From assembly GCA_035578155.1 (NCBI GenBank), contig JAPWDM010000014.1, positions 14,999,501 through 15,063,500 on the forward strand: a DNA stretch of 64,000 bases. The letters are read 5' to 3'. This document shows positions 1 to 12,841 of the stretch, piece by piece. The notes beneath the pieces were generated by a model. It saw only the letters and a list, made by a program, of their open reading frames with translations. It was not told the origin of the DNA and ran no database searches. How positions within the stretch are numbered: position 1 is the stretch's first letter; every line of letters begins with the position of its first letter. The DNA is from Brachynemurus nebulosus (lineage: Eukaryota > Arthropoda > Insecta > Neuroptera > Myrmeleontidae). The position numbers and the translations under genes are program-made.

Positions 1-760
1 TGTCTTTATCTAGAATGTTGCTTTTTACTCTGAAATATACCTATATAATTTTATATACACACATCGGCATAATTAGCGGAACACAAAAAAAAAATATATA
101 AAAACCTATTTATTAAACAAAGTTGGCAGATTTATTTTCATTTTTATTTAAAATAATATTAAAGTAACGAATCAATTGACTTTCCATAGAATTGTTTTTA
201 TTTATTATTGATGCAATTCTTTTTAAGAGGTTTGGCACTTTCGAATTCAAATGCCGTTTTTTCTCAATATGGTCGAGCTTCAAACTGCTGTAATTGAAGA
301 ATGGCAAAGACTGTCCCAGGAAACTATAGAAAAACGAATAGTATAGAAAAACGAATGGAAGCTTTGATAAGAGCACGGAGGGAACTAGGCGGGATTAAAA
401 CGCTGTATTTCATTTTCTATTTGTTAAATAATCTTTAACTTAAATTATTCTTAGACGACATAAAATTCCAAAAATTTGCCATTTTATATGGTTACTTGCT
501 TTGCTACCGAAAATAAAGATATATCGACTTGTGAACATGTAATTTTAAGTGAATAATTAAATAAGATTAATATTTTCTTGAAATTAAATGGTTTGTTTGA
601 TTTTTACAGATTTTTTGTATGTTCCGCCAATTCTGCCGGTGTGTGTATCACTGGTACTGGCAGATTCAAGTCAAGATCTGAATTGTGTCTATCTTATCTT
701 TTTGCTATCTATTCGATTACGTAATACGAAATGTCGGATTCTTCAATATTTCGTATTTTA
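1..760. other. AT-rich non-coding stretch
   Basis: I see no gene here. The longest frames (87 codons on the minus strand near 113-376 and 64 codons on the plus strand near 588-782) have no recognisable motif, and their composition is what AT-rich DNA gives by chance. Confidence 0.6.
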
Positions 761-1102
761 TAATATATATTACGTGATTTAGATTGTAAGTTACATATTA
801 CATACGAGCGAAAAAGTTACGCAAGAGCCGCGCAATGACGAACGCGTAGCATGCCTAACAACCGAGTTACATACTATAATTTATCTACGATTAACATTCA
901 TTAAAACCAAGTGCCAACATTCAGTTTTTAGGTAATATAATTTAGTACAGGTTTTAATGTAACATATGATATAAAATTAATAAATGTATAACCAGCTATG
1001 TTTCTTTACATATAGGCGCGTGTAAAGTATAAAATTTAGCACAGGTATATTTAAAATATAGCTTAGCTAAATAAGCAATTTCACGGCAATCGTAGATAAA
1101 AT
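761..1102 (+). repeat. Hairpin-capped repeat, family 1, copy A
   Basis: This is one of three copies in the window (the others are 9129-9573 minus and 53631-54049 plus). The head is an imperfect inverted repeat: TATATTACGTGA near 764 is answered by a GTTACATACTATA arm near 860-880, with a CG-rich loop between. The second arm runs into TTTATCTACGATTAACATT. Its inverse, GGCAATCGTAGATAAAAT, marks the tail near 1085-1102. It has no coding potential. It is more diverged and shorter than the other two copies. The mechanism of mobility is not known from this sequence. Confidence 0.75.
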
Positions 1103-1976
1103 GGTTTATCTGCACAGACGGAAAAAAATGTTTACTGTAAATCGTAAAAATTGAAGGAAATTTGAAACCACTCCACTAACCCGCTACTTAATATATTGCA
1201 CATAAGGCATATTGCATCGTGTTCATAATGTTCACACCTTTTGAGTATGTATTAAAAATTGCTATAGAAAATACAATAATTTCATACTCACTTTGAAGGA
1301 TTTTTTGAACATCTATACAGTACGAACAACTTATACCTACCCCCATATTATGTATAACATTAGTGTATATTTATGTAGCTCACTATACGCGAGCTATATT
1401 ACTTTCGATCATGCAAACTAATGCACGTAACCCGCTTTATGTACATTGGGTCTAGTAGGTATATGGTCGAACACATTTAAATTCACAATTGTTTCAGAAA
1501 ATCGAGGAACAGGCCAATGATGCATATAAACATGCAACAATAGGCTATTTACTCTAATTCCTATCGAGGCAACTATATCCATAGTTTAGTCTGTTGGTAA
1601 GTTCCTGTTTACCTGTATACATAGCTTTCATTTACCGTAGTAATTAATGAATAGTGTTTACAGTGTGTTCGGATCATGTGTCATTGTTCCCGTGGTAAAT
1701 AAAAGATTCTAGGGGACCTGTATTAATAGATGACCAGTAGATGCGCCTGAGATAATTTCGATGTAAATTAGTTTATTAAATTTAACAACAATAACAACGT
1801 ATAAATGAAGCCCGCGGCCGGCCTGACCAAAAGCGGGGTCTGATTGAAAACTTTGTTCTGATTCAAAATTTATGTAGTCAGTGTAGGTAGGGCTTTCTTA
1901 TATATCTATAAAGTATCAGTTAAAAATAAACTGTTTGAACGAAATGCATGGTTGCTCTCGTTTTTTATATTATGTA
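1103..1976. other. Non-coding stretch
   Basis: There is no gene or repeat that I can support. A short GC-rich patch near 1809-1830 (GCCCGCGGCCGGCC) stands out from the AT-rich background but has no partner nearby. Confidence 0.5.
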
Positions 1977-2911
1977 CAGGGCCGGTGCAAGGTTATTTGA
2001 CGCCCTAGGCGAAACATTTTTTGGCGCCCCCGAACTTGATAAACACTTTTAGATATAATAATTGTTGGAAGTCATACACTGAATCTTCAACTTTTAACGT
2101 GTGGAAGTTTTTCACAAAGTATATTAACACAATTAAATCACTAACGTAAAAGCCCCTATACTAGAACGCAATTTAATAGTCGAACAGTTTTGATATTTGT
2201 AGGTTTTTTTTAGAAATAACTTCATTAACATATAAAATATCGAAACTGTTCGAGTACTGAATCGCGTTCGAGTATAGAGGCTTTACCCTAATTAAATAAT
2301 AAAAGAAAAAGATAAGAAAACAAAGAAATATAGAAAACAAAGTATAACAAAACAGAAAATAAAAAAAAACTGGAAATTATATTTTACTTTTCGTAGTCTT
2401 AAGCTTAGAAAATACAAGAACCAGTTCATTCAGGACGATGGTTTGCGCTAATTCTTGTTAAGTTGACATTGTCGCTAAGTCTAACAGTCTTTCCTGTGTC
2501 ATAGACTACGTTATTCTTGTAGACCGGAATCATTTCCGTCAGTAACTGGAATAACATTAGATCGTGTAATATGAAATGTCGTTTTTCGACCACTTGCCCA
2601 ACCATATAATGCAGATAAACGTCGACACTTTTTTGAGCATTAAAGAAATATTTTAATACAAAATCATAAAAGGAGATTATTTTAGAAAAAAAAATTGGCT
2701 GACCCCTTTCTTAATATACTTTTTTATACTTTATACTTTGACAACAAAAATTTCCAATTATTGAAATCATTTGAAAAGTGAATTTAGTTAACAAAAATAC
2801 GTACTATGCTTGCCAAATTTATAATTTTTGCGTCCCCAGATTTTTGGCGTCCCTCGATTTTTGGCACCCTAGGCGGTCGCCTAATTCGTCTATATGGTCA
2901 CGCCGGCCCTG
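1977..2911. mobile_element. hAT-like non-autonomous DNA element, 935 bp
   Basis: The left end begins CAGGGCCGGTGCAAGG and the right end closes with CGCCGGCCCTG, so the termini are inverted. Both subterminal regions carry a CCCTAGGCG motif in opposite orientation. The 8 bases before the element (ATTATGTA) and after it (GTTGTGTA) agree at 6 of 8 positions, the two differences being transitions. An 8-bp target duplication and CAGGG-type ends are characteristic of the hAT superfamily. No transposase frame survives, so this is an old internally replaced or deleted copy. A separate palindrome sits inside it at 2144-2288. Confidence 0.8.
2144..2288. repeat. Palindromic insert inside the hAT-like element
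   Basis: The left arm (about 2144-2202, with CCCCTATACTAGAACGC and CGAACAGTTTTGATATTT) is repeated in reverse complement at about 2232-2288 (CGAAACTGTTCG, GCGTTCGAGTATAGAGG). The arms are about 55 bp, with about 30 bp between. It is probably a foldback MITE that landed in the older element. Its outer sequence ACGTAAAAGCCCC is seen again at 59244. Confidence 0.7.
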
Positions 2912-5900
2912 GTTGTGTAGATATAATTGTAATGACAAAACACGTAGGTACTTATATGCAGTTTTCATTTTATTTTTCTAACCCTATACTACATCTGGTA
3001 CAGAACCGTTGTGACCTTACTACTTTTGATATATAGAACCACTGTGGCCTTGATGATACAACTTAAGAAGAGTCCAAAAAGATCAATGTTTTTGATATTG
3101 CCGGCCAATTTATTATTTCTTTAAGCAATTTTTTTTAGTGTTTTCAAATTTTTTGTTTTCATTGCTCCAAAATCTGAAGACATTGCACTTCATCTGTTCA
3201 GAAAAGATTAATAATTCATATTTTGGATGTTCTGATCAATTTTTTTTATTCCGCCATTATTGTCAGTTCTCTGGTCCCAAAATTTGAAGGTAAATTCTTA
3301 TAGTTCTCGGTACGTTGCATAAAAAAAAATAAATTTTTTCGATATTTCCCTTTGTTTTCGAAATATATCACAACACAATAATAGAGTTCCAACAATAAAG
3401 TTGACCTTTCGCACCAATTTTAGCGAATTTGGTGACAAAATGACGAAATCACAATTGTTTGATAAAAATTTTTGTTTATTTCCTTCAGTTACGCAACCAC
3501 GAAATTTCTTAATGAATATTTTTCTGAATAAAATAATAAGTAATTTTTGCGTAAAAAAGACAAATACTTGAAAATTGTTTTTTTCCACAGAACGTACTGA
3601 ATGTCTTAATTCTGTTACGAGAAAACGTTTTAAAAATTCTAAAAGGTTGTACCAGACTAGTATTCTAAAATTTCAACAGAGAATTTTTTCTGTGCCTGTC
3701 TCAATACACAACAAAAACAAAACCCTTTTTTAGTATGATAAATAACCCCTTACGGGTTTCCGTTGTTTACATACAGGAAAATATTTTTTAACCAATTTCT
3801 ATAAATATTAAAAAAGCTCAACGTTATATTTTATATATTTCTTTTCTTTTTTTATAAAAATGGGGAAGAAAAAAATAATAATGTCGTTTATCAACATAGC
3901 TCCTTTTTTTGCTTGAAATTATTTCCTTTGCGGTATAGCTTAGTATTAACCAAATAACGCACTGAACACTGAACGAAAATATCCCAGGTGTACAATTTAC
4001 AAAAACACTAAATGTGATCAATTTCTATAACAACAATAACGGTATATATGGTATACTGGTACCACTTGTACCGACGGTTTGTTACAAATAAGTACAACAT
4101 TAATAATCTAAACCTTTATATTTTCTCTTTACGTGCATTAATATTTACCAGGTCGTTGTGCCTTACAATATATCAACTTACGCGTGTCTATATAATGTAG
4201 ATGTGTAATGTACATATAGGTCAAATCAACTGAAAATAGTGTAACGTCATTAGCAAATGAAGCAAAATTAAATGTACAATTTTAAGTTACTCATGGAAAC
4301 GCATGATAACCTCCATGCGTTATTCATAACAAATTCGTCAGTATCCAATATCAACCGATCACAATCAAAAATCAAATAATGTTGATTAGATCTTGTGTGA
4401 ACCATGTCCTGAGTTGATCTATTTTGTTGTTTAGTTGTGTTAAATTTACACACTATATTGTTTGTAACGCCAATTTGGCATATATGTATCATTATTTTGT
4501 GTAGAAGTCGATTATAAATAGACATACATGATCTCTTAACTATAGGATCACAAGTAGCCATAGACAAGGATATTAGTTTTGAGTCTGAATACCAACATAT
4601 TAGTAAATTTTATCAATAGTATATTCCTTTCTGGGAATGATACCGCTATTAGAATTCTGTATGCACATAGCCTGGAAATAGTTTTAGTAACGCTGCATAA
4701 TGCGCATGTATGTGTTACAACACGCTCTAGTGTTTATCCAATGAAAATTATTTAAAAGGACGCCAGTTACAATTAGCCAATCATGTTAAAGTATTTCGAT
4801 ATCCTGTTTGTATGTAGGTTTGCAAATAACGCTTGTTGGTATCAACTAAAATTTAGAGTATTTCTCACAACAAGTTAAAAATAAAGAGTGGAACAAAGTA
4901 TTTAAAATAAATGTATGTTAAATAAAAATTATTTTTGAAATGTATTGAGTGGAAAAATTGATAAAAAATGTTATTTTGTATTGTGTGAAATTTTCAAGCA
5001 AATATAAGAAAGATATATTACTAAAAATAAAATCGGTATTTTATTTCGTTTATCCTGAGAAGAAGTTATTTATGAAAAATTTTGTTATGGAAAGTTGTAA
5101 ACATAGATGTTTGAGATATTTTAAGAAAATATGTTAATAAATTTGATGAATATTGAATCCGCCATTTTGGATGAAGATTATTTTTATGAAGCACGTATGC
5201 AATCGTCGTAAATTATGAGTTTGTGCATTAAAAACAAAAGTTATTTGAAGTTAAATATAATTTATTTGAGAAACGTAACGAGGTATCACAAGTAGCCTTT
5301 CCTAGAAAGTTAATCCCTGTATTGAAAATATTTATCCTTCTAAGTAAACATATTCCGGACTTCGACATTTCACCACCTCCACCTAATAACTTTGAACCCA
5401 TCCCGATAAACATTCTACCACTGAATATTTTCCTAACTGATGTGCTAAAGGAATCCCATCTTTCACCCCGTAACCCGTTACGTGGACACTAGTTCCATCA
5501 GCTAGTGCATTCGCCACAAAAGGTACCTGTATTACGCTATCATAACATAGAGCACCAGCTTACCATTGGATACACTCATCTGGGAATGATACCACTGTCC
5601 ACGTAGGTCAAATAGTTCCATGTTAACTTGTAACTTTTATAAAAAAATAAATCTATCTGTAAAATGTAGAAAATACTAATTTCTTCAGAAAGCTGAACAT
5701 TATTATTGTATTCATTTTGTTTTAATTCGTTTTCATCTCCATCACTTTTGATTAAACGTAAGTAAGTAAACTATGATTTCTTAGTGGTGAAGGAAAAGCT
5801 TCCTCACAATTTTTGTGGGTATCACAAAGAGCCTCATCATTTTTCTAAATCCTTAACATTATTTCTTTTTTACTCTAGTAATGCCGCCACTCATACAAGT

Positions 5901-6462
5901 ATAATTACTCATTACTCAGAAATAAATGCGTGAAATAAAATTCACATGGTATGAATATTCGGATCAAAATAAGCAAAATTCAATTCCGTTTGAAATAAAG
6001 TCGGCAATATCCACTAGTTCAAATTATAATCTACAATCTCCAACGTTTAGAACTGAATAACGCGGAAAGTTTAAAAATTCGTGGACTTTGACACTGAGAA
6101 TCCTTTTTTATGGCTCATATTTACAAATATACTAATTTTTGTTAGTATATTTTAACTCCAATAGTCTAAATCAGTTTTTCGCGATTTCCCAAAATTTGAG
6201 CAAGGTGGAAATTGCCGACTTTGGAATGACAGCCCTCAAATTTTTATGTACACTTACTAAGCCCAACTTTCAAGTCTCGGCAGATTTTAAATAGGAACGG
6301 GAAATTTCTAGGAAGTTCTAGAAAAGTGTATTGTCAATTTATTTTTTGATAACTATCAAACTACTGGTAAAATATTACCGCGTTACCAGCTAAAAATTCT
6401 TTGATATTTTTGTGATTTACTGGTATAAACGGTACCTAGCTTTTACAAAGCTGATAGATCTG
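2912..6462. other. Unique AT-rich non-coding DNA
   Basis: There is no supportable gene. The longest frame is 99 codons on the minus strand (4268-4567). It matches no family I recognise and shows no splice or promoter context. A short phrase, CTGGGAATGATACC, occurs twice (about 4633 and 5580), and TATCACAAGTAGCC/ATCACAAGTAGCC occurs near 4548 and 5284, so degraded repeats are present, but I cannot give element boundaries. Confidence 0.5.
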
Positions 6463-6893
6463 CAGTGTTCAAGCAAAAGGCAACTAGTCTAAAATTTTCG
6501 AATTTGACGTTTGTACATATTTAAATAGTTATAATAATTCTCTACAGATTTCTAATGTTGTTTTTTATTAAAAAGTATTAATTTACATAAAAAAAAAAAA
6601 TATCTGAAGTTGGGTCGTTCAAGCAAATAAGTACAAGCCCTATCTAACGACAATGACGGAAAATGTCATGTGACTGGCCATGTGATCAGCCATTATCTAT
6701 CTTTGTCCAAATAAATTGATTTGTATAAAGAACGAAAGAAATAAATGCTTCTGTTTCTAACAAAAAGAGCAGCAATTCAGTTTTTTAGTGGGTTTCTTCG
6801 TCGGTCTTTAATTTAATCTTTTTCTAAAATCGTTTTCTCCATTTTTCCTAAAATTGTCCAATTGTGACAAATGCCTCTTTGCTTGAACACTCC
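6463..6893. mobile_element. Short element with inverted ends, possibly hAT-like
   Basis: CAGTGTTCAAGCAAAAGGCA at 6463 is matched in reverse complement by TGCCTCTTTGCTTGAACACT near 6872-6891. The ends are about 18 bp with one or two differences. A third copy of the core GTTCAAGCAAA lies inside near 6619. I find no clear 8-bp target duplication, so the superfamily is uncertain. It has no coding capacity. Confidence 0.5.
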
Positions 6894-7367
6894 AGAGATG
6901 ACAAAAACTATATTTCGTATACAAACTGTACGTTTCCCCATATAAAACGTTTCTAATACATTTCATTAAAGAAATACTTCTAATGAATGAAACGAATTAT
7001 CCTTATGGTTAAAAAAAAAGGTAACTTAATTAGCTTGTGCCAGACATTGTAGGTAGGCACAAAGTCCTGCTGTATTTCAATTTAAATCGAATTAAAGATA
7101 GAAACGTCCAGTACTATTTATTCATATCAAATGTAGACAGCAATAATTACATGCACGAAACGTATAATATAGTGAGTCACACAGAGCCAATTATAATTGT
7201 AAAGTACATTATTAAAGTCTTTGATAATGTTAATTTAGTCAAATCCAATTTTCTTCTTTTATGTGCCTGCAGTTTTGAAAGTATAAAGCGAGAAATAACT
7301 TTTTTAATCTACATCGGTCGTGTAATTTCACTTAAATAATAATATAGCAGTTGGATATTATTTCTAA
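6894..7367. other. Non-coding stretch
   Basis: A 100-codon plus-strand frame (7037-7339) is present, but it has no recognisable domain and an AT-driven residue composition. I see nothing else. Confidence 0.4.
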
Positions 7368-7782
7368 AGCCCGATTCAGACGCAGCCAGTAGTTTAGTAG
7401 AGTATAGTAATTTAGTCAAGTGGACATACTGTTCATACAGGGCAAGTAATTTAGTAGAGTTTGTTGAAATACTGCGAGTCAAAACAATCGTTCACATACT
7501 GCTAGTATTTAGTTTAGTCGATTAGTATAAAGTCGAATGCTTGAGTCCTTAATTTTCTTTCTTTCCTGAGAATATGTCGATATTATATTTTTAATTTTTT
7601 TTTACGATTTCTTTTTGAACAAAACCTTCCCATCGTTTCTTGCAATTTCAAATACGCTGCTAAATTTGTTTATTTTTGTAATTTTCATTTTTCACATCCC
7701 ATAGACATTTATTTGTCAAACTGGGCGAGTACTAAATTACTCGACCACTCGACTAAACTACTGGCTGCGTCTGAACCGGGCT
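7368..7782. mobile_element. MITE with TAA target duplications, 415 bp
   Basis: The ends AGCCCGATTCAGACGCAGCC and its near-perfect inverse (GGCTGCGTCTGAACCGGGCT) continue inward as CAGTAGTTTAGT / ACTAAACTACTG, so the inverted repeat is over 30 bp. TAA flanks both sides (7365-7367 and 7783-7785). Three-base TWA duplications are typical of the PIF/Harbinger superfamily, so that is the favoured assignment. Internal sequence repeats the TAGTAATTTAGTAGAG motif. There is no transposase. Confidence 0.8.
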
Positions 7783-7929
7783 TAAAGATGCTTCAAATAC
7801 TATTTATAGAACAAAATGATACGATATTTATATAGGCTTCTGGATATTTTATTTTTTTAAATTATCCTCAGCGTAAGAGATTGTTATTCAGTGATTGTTA
7901 ATATTTTTGATAAATTTTGTGAGTGTATG

Positions 7930-8100
7930 TATATTTGTACGTGGTTTTTTGTCCACGTAATTCTCAGAAGCTACGAATCCGATTGTAATGAGTCTTTTTG
8001 TATTGATTTAGGTATCTTTCAACTGAGGGAATGACACTAATTTCGTAAAAATCGGTTCAGTAGTTTAAGAGATATACACACTTAAGTGTTGCTGGCAAGG
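7930..8100. repeat. Degraded dispersed repeat with an 'AAATCGGTTCAGTAG' motif
   Basis: The phrase AATTTCGTAAAAATCGGTTC at about 8040 followed by AGTAGTTTAAGAGATATACA resembles a phrase common in dispersed insect repeats. No boundaries or coding frame are visible. The call rests on general resemblance only. Confidence 0.3.
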
Positions 8101-8159
8101 TTATTATTATTACTGTTATTAGTGCATGAAATGTTGCCAAAGTACTAAAACCAAAAACT

Positions 8160-8445
8160 AAAAAAAAAAAAAAATTAAAAAAATTGAAGCAATTTTAAAA
8201 ATCAACAGTTTGGTTTGAATTTGCAGTATCTTTTATTAGTTTAAATTAAGTAATAATTGAAAATAAGACCGATGTCTTTTCAATCAGACTAATAGTTAGT
8301 ACCTTAGAGTCGATACCATATTTTTGGATTATACTGGATTTAATCCAAACTAATAAATGATACAGCTAATTATTATTTTGAACTTTTTGTACAAATTGCT
8401 AGTTTTTTAAATTCGTTCAATTTTTTTCTTAATTTTTTTTTCTTT
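8160..8445. repeat. Imperfect long palindrome
   Basis: An A-rich left arm (AAAAAAATTGAAGCAATTTT, then ATCTTTTATTAGTTTAAATT near 8230-8250) is answered in reverse order by AATCCAAACTAATAAATGAT near 8343 and by AAATTCGTTCAATTTTTTTC near 8410. Arms of about 90-100 bp enclose about 90 bp. It is probably a foldback-type MITE. No target duplication could be fixed. Confidence 0.55.
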
Positions 8446-9128
8446 TGCGTTTTCTAAACAAAATTACCTGTTAAGGACTTTGAGTCCCTAGAATCGAAAT
8501 GGTGAAAACCAATTGAAGGCAACAAAATCGGATGTGTTTTAGAATAAAAAAGATTTTTTTGAATATTTTGGTATTTCATCCATTATCTATATATAAAAGA
8601 TTGTAAAGAATTAAAACGACTAATTTATGAAATGTGTATTGTGAAAAGGATTACGTTACGAATTGTCAGGAACTTTGTTTAAAGTTTTGATCAGTTTCAA
8701 ATTAACTCCATCATTAAATGATTAAAAGCAGACTATTCTCTATGTTCAGTTTTAAAACTATTTCTACTTTTAACTTTTATTAATTTTCATCTTTTAAAGT
8801 TTGTTAAATCCTTTTAGAGGTAGTAAACACATTTTTAAACTGTGAACTTTTGCCTGTACTATATATCTTGATCTTTGTTCATGATTTGATTATGTTAGGA
8901 TGTTTCTATAAAATATGTACGTTTAAAATATATGAGATAGCGTTAATAAGGTTAGTTTTTGTTATTGACATGTTTTAAAAAGTTACATAAGGTTATTTTT
9001 TCAGCATAATTACTATTCGTGTAACATAAGTTCTATAAATGTCATTGTCTTTATTCAGTTATAATCAAATACAGAAAACCGGCGGAAAAGAGTAATTACA
9101 CTTTCGTATGATAAAGCCAAAAAAAGTA
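8446..9128. other. Non-coding stretch
   Basis: This is AT-rich DNA with no gene, no clear repeat ends and no conserved motif that I recognise. Confidence 0.5.
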
Positions 9129-9573
9129 ATTTTATCTACGACTACCATGAAATTGCTTCTTTATTGTACAAAATACTATCTAAGTAAGCTACGTTTTACA
9201 CACAGCCACATATCCAGCTGTACAAAAAATGCCCCTTTACACGTATGTATGCTAAAAATAATAACGCCTACTACACTTTTATTAATTATTATAATTATTA
9301 TAATAATATGATATACAGTGATATACATGATATATATTATTATGTTAGAATTTGTAAAAAAATTTTACCTAGCAACTGATTGTTTACGTTTGTTTTTAAT
9401 AAATTTCAAATACTACATAATTTTAATGTATTGGTATTTGTAGATTTGTACCAAATTTTTATCGTTTATTGTGAATTTCATGTTAATCGTAGATAAAGTA
9501 TAGTACGTAACTTGGTTGTAAGGCATATGTGTGTAATATGCAACTTACAACCTCAATCACGTAATATACTATT
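9129..9573 (-). repeat. Hairpin-capped repeat, family 1, copy B
   Basis: Read on the minus strand it starts AATAGTATATTACGTGATTG at 9573. The second arm is about 110 bp further on: CAAGTTACGTACTATACTTT. It is followed by the inner repeat TTTATCTACGATTAACATG. The tail at 9129 (plus-strand TTTATCTACGACTACCATG) is the inverse of that inner repeat. This is the best copy for reading the true head terminus. An (ATT)n-rich run lies inside at about 9281-9312. No protein is encoded. Confidence 0.8.
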
Positions 9574-10202
9574 ACATGGTTGTGCTATTATTTTCATATA
9601 TTTTGGACATTTAAAAAAGGTATCAAAATAAAGAAAACTTCAATAGAGAATGAATTGTTAGCTGATACTTTATGCCTTTATATTAAGGTTATAGAGTATT
9701 TCATTTCAGTTTCGGATTATTACGTATGGAGTAAGATGGGAAATACATTTCAGTTAAACTCTATCTTGCCCCTCACTCCACAACGTGACTGAATTTCAAT
9801 TGGTTGCTCTTTAAAAATTTGTCGAATTATTCATTTACAAACTACATAGATAATACATTTTGTCCTGTTGAATTCTCCGTCTTGCCACACTTTTTACTAT
9901 TTAATAATAAGTTTAACAGATTTGAACATTATAGTATTCCATGTTTGCTTATGATTAATCAAGCATTTTCATTTGCAGAAAAACCGCTTTAATTTATTCA
10001 ATTTTGTGAAATGTTTGTCCTCTCCTAACATAAATTCTCCGCTTTACCTATTTTTTGTTCATTTGTTGTCGTTTAATATCAAAAAATTAATAACAGAAAT
10101 TACAAATAAACAAAAGTTTTATGAAATTGGTTGAAAGTAGAACACTTACTAAAGTTTTTTTTTTTTTTAACTTCTTTTATTCTGTCATTCAGAGTTACAT
10201 AT
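9574..10202. other. Non-coding stretch
   Basis: Two frames of 62-70 codons are present on the plus strand, but neither has recognisable features. A run of T occurs at about 10157-10170. I see no gene. Confidence 0.4.
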
Positions 10203-11809
10203 TAGGACTGTTACAGATATGATATTTAAAAAGCAACTGCAGATGCGAACGCGGATGCGGATTTGCTACGAACTACATCTCCAGATGCTAATGTGGATAT
10301 AGATTTTTAAAATGTTTTTTGCCATATATATTTTTTTATAATTAATATAACACTACGCCATTTCAAGACTTACTTTTATCAAATATCTTTAAATAGCAAA
10401 GAAATTCAGTGCGGAACGAATCAGTGTCAGGAAAGGGCAAAAAGTTCTCTAAAAATGTGTGTTCTGTTTTCTTTTTGTTTGACATAAAGCCTTCGATTCG
10501 ACTGTTCGAAAGCTTGTTCATGTTACAATTGAGCCGTTTATTTTGAAAGTGGGGCAAGTCCACTTTTGAAAAAAATGAAGATAATGGTAGTTATAGATAA
10601 GACTTAGTATGATCTTTTTATCTGTCAACAGTTCATAGTCAAAAAAATTCAGAAGCTTAATATTTGGAAGATTGAAGTTTTAGCTTTTAACAGTATTGTA
10701 AATCTGTTTATTTTGATAGTGGTGCAAGTCCATCTTACAAGTAAAATTTCCGGGATCGGACCTATTGATTTTGATGAAACTTAGATATGTTGCAGAACAC
10801 TAAAAAATAAGTAATACGTATTTTTTTTTATCTGCAGAAAAGCGGTTTGAAGGGGTGAAATCGTCCTGCAAAAATTGGGGTGAAAATTTAATTTTTCAAA
10901 TATCTCGAAAACGGTAAGAAATAGAGCGTAAGCTTAAATTGGCGATATTGCTCTTTTTTAAAAAGCTATCCATTAATATGTAACTTGTTTAAATTATACC
11001 AACGGGGGTAGCTTAGGGCTAAAATTTGGGGGTTAATTTTGCAAAAAGGGGTAAAAAATAAAATGTAATTGTTTGTGTGAGTTTTGTCTACAGATTTCAA
11101 ATGTACGTAAAAAAATCTAATCGACCTGTTTTCACTCAATTTACAAATATCAAATCCAGGGGTAGTTTACTACGGGGGTGACTATATCGACATAATCGTA
11201 CTATTTGAGTAATTGAAAACTTCTTCAAGGAAAATAGTTTAAAACAATTAGAATAAATTTACAAATTCATTTTAAGCAACACTGCAAAGGGGGGAGTCGC
11301 CCTTTTAAAATACATATTTATTTTCATACACTCATTTCTACTACTAAGGCACTGGCAGGGGGTAATAATGTCCCAATATGTGCTTCTGAAGTTGAACTGT
11401 CGTATAAAAAGTTTTTATTATGTTTATTTTTAAATGATAAAACTCAAATATTATCCATTAAAATTAACGATTACAATAATTCATTAATTTTGAAAGTGAG
11501 GCAAGTCCATTTGGTTTATAATAAAACCACTATTTTTTTACTCAGCGCTATGAACACTATTGGATTATAAACTTACATTATCTAATACCACAAAATACAA
11601 AAAATATGTCTATTAACACTTACCAATATTTTTAAATTTATTGAAACGCAAACACTTAAATATCTCGCATTAACAAAATATGGACTTGCCCCACTTTCAA
11701 AATAAACGGCACAATTCTTAAAAATCCGCATCCGCATAATACCCGCAATAAAGTTAGTGTAGATGTTCCGCATATGTGAATGCGGTTGCGGATATTTGCA
11801 ACAACCCTA
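10203..11809. mobile_element. Nested pair of non-autonomous elements, outer one hAT-like
   Basis: The outer ends are TAGGACTGTTACAGATAT at 10203 and, inverted, GATATTTGCAACAACCCTA ending near 11809. Both subterminal regions carry GCGGATGCGGAT or its inverse. The flanks match poorly (5 of 8), so a hAT assignment is only suggested. Inside, a second inverted pair about 37 bp long lies at 10525-10562 and 11681-11716 (GCCGTTTATTTTGAAAGTGG and inverse). The core TTTTGAAAGTGGGGCAAGTC recurs, diverged, at about 10708 and 11490, giving four copies. No transposase frame is present. Confidence 0.6.
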
Positions 11810-12372
11810 CTACACAAACGTACATAAATAATATTGCTAGGTTCCTACACTGAATCATGATGACCTATAGATAGTTTAGTTTTTACTGTACAAACTCAAT
11901 GAGGTCTTAAATTAACTATTGATTTTACAACAAATATTTATCCGGGAATGAGCGAGCATTCGGATATTATGTTATTTACTTTCACAGTAAATTTTGTTGT
12001 ATTTAATTTCATTTTCTGTTCCACGTAGGTAGAAGTTATCAATATCAAAAGGAGTGTATCTATCTACCTGAGTGTATATATAGTTATCTACAACTGTTAC
12101 AAGAAAGATGAATTGTTATCGGATATTGGGTGAGGGTGAAATGAAATCGATTAGTTATATAATTTAAACCACCGCCTCACACCAACGGACGGAAAATAAT
12201 TTGATTTGTTAAAGGTGTTAGTGATTGTATGAGGTCAGCAGATTATGATCAATAATGTTTTTATAATGAACAGTTTGCAAAATTAATATAACTTTTACAA
12301 TAGTTATGTATACCTGTTTTCATTCGGATTTAGAACAACAATTATCGGAAATTTTTTCACTGTAATATTATG
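11810..12372. other. Non-coding stretch upstream of piggyBac
   Basis: There is no gene or repeat that I can support between the nested element and the TTAA that flanks piggyBac. Confidence 0.5.
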
Positions 12373-12841
12373 TTAACCCTTTATAAGCCATTGTTACCAA
12401 ACGGTCACAGGATTTTCTCATACAATTTTTTATCACAATCTTAACTCCTTTATAGTTTTTTACCTCAAATTTAGCGTCCTAGATGTCATAGCAATGTATA
12501 TTATAAATGAGAGAAATCTAGTGGTAAAAATAGGAATTAAAATTTTAAATGAAACGTACGGATTTTTATAAGTGTTTGTTAGTTCCCAGAAAAATTGAAA
12601 TTTGGTGAGTAAAAACATATTGTAAATTTTTTAATATATGTAAAATGTGTTTAAAAAACATCAAATATTTACAAAAAAATATTTCTAAGTACTAAGTAAT
12701 CTTAGATTTTGAAATATTTTTGTTTAAATATCATTGTTACCAAATGTTCACTATGGCCTTCAATCAGTACTAGAAGTTATAACTGTTTTGTTACGAAATG
12801 ATCACAATGGCCTATTTTATATTATATTTTTATTTGTAGAA

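Noticed and set aside
4268..4567. 99-codon minus-strand frame as a possible small protein
   Set aside because: It is the most protein-like of the short frames by residue mix, but nothing supports expression or homology from sequence alone.
12734..12841. Longer N-terminus for the piggyBac transposase
   Set aside because: The extra 36 codons include part of the subterminal GGCCAT/ACCAAATG repeats. The ATG at 12842 follows an acceptor-like TTTGTAG and gives a start typical for the family.
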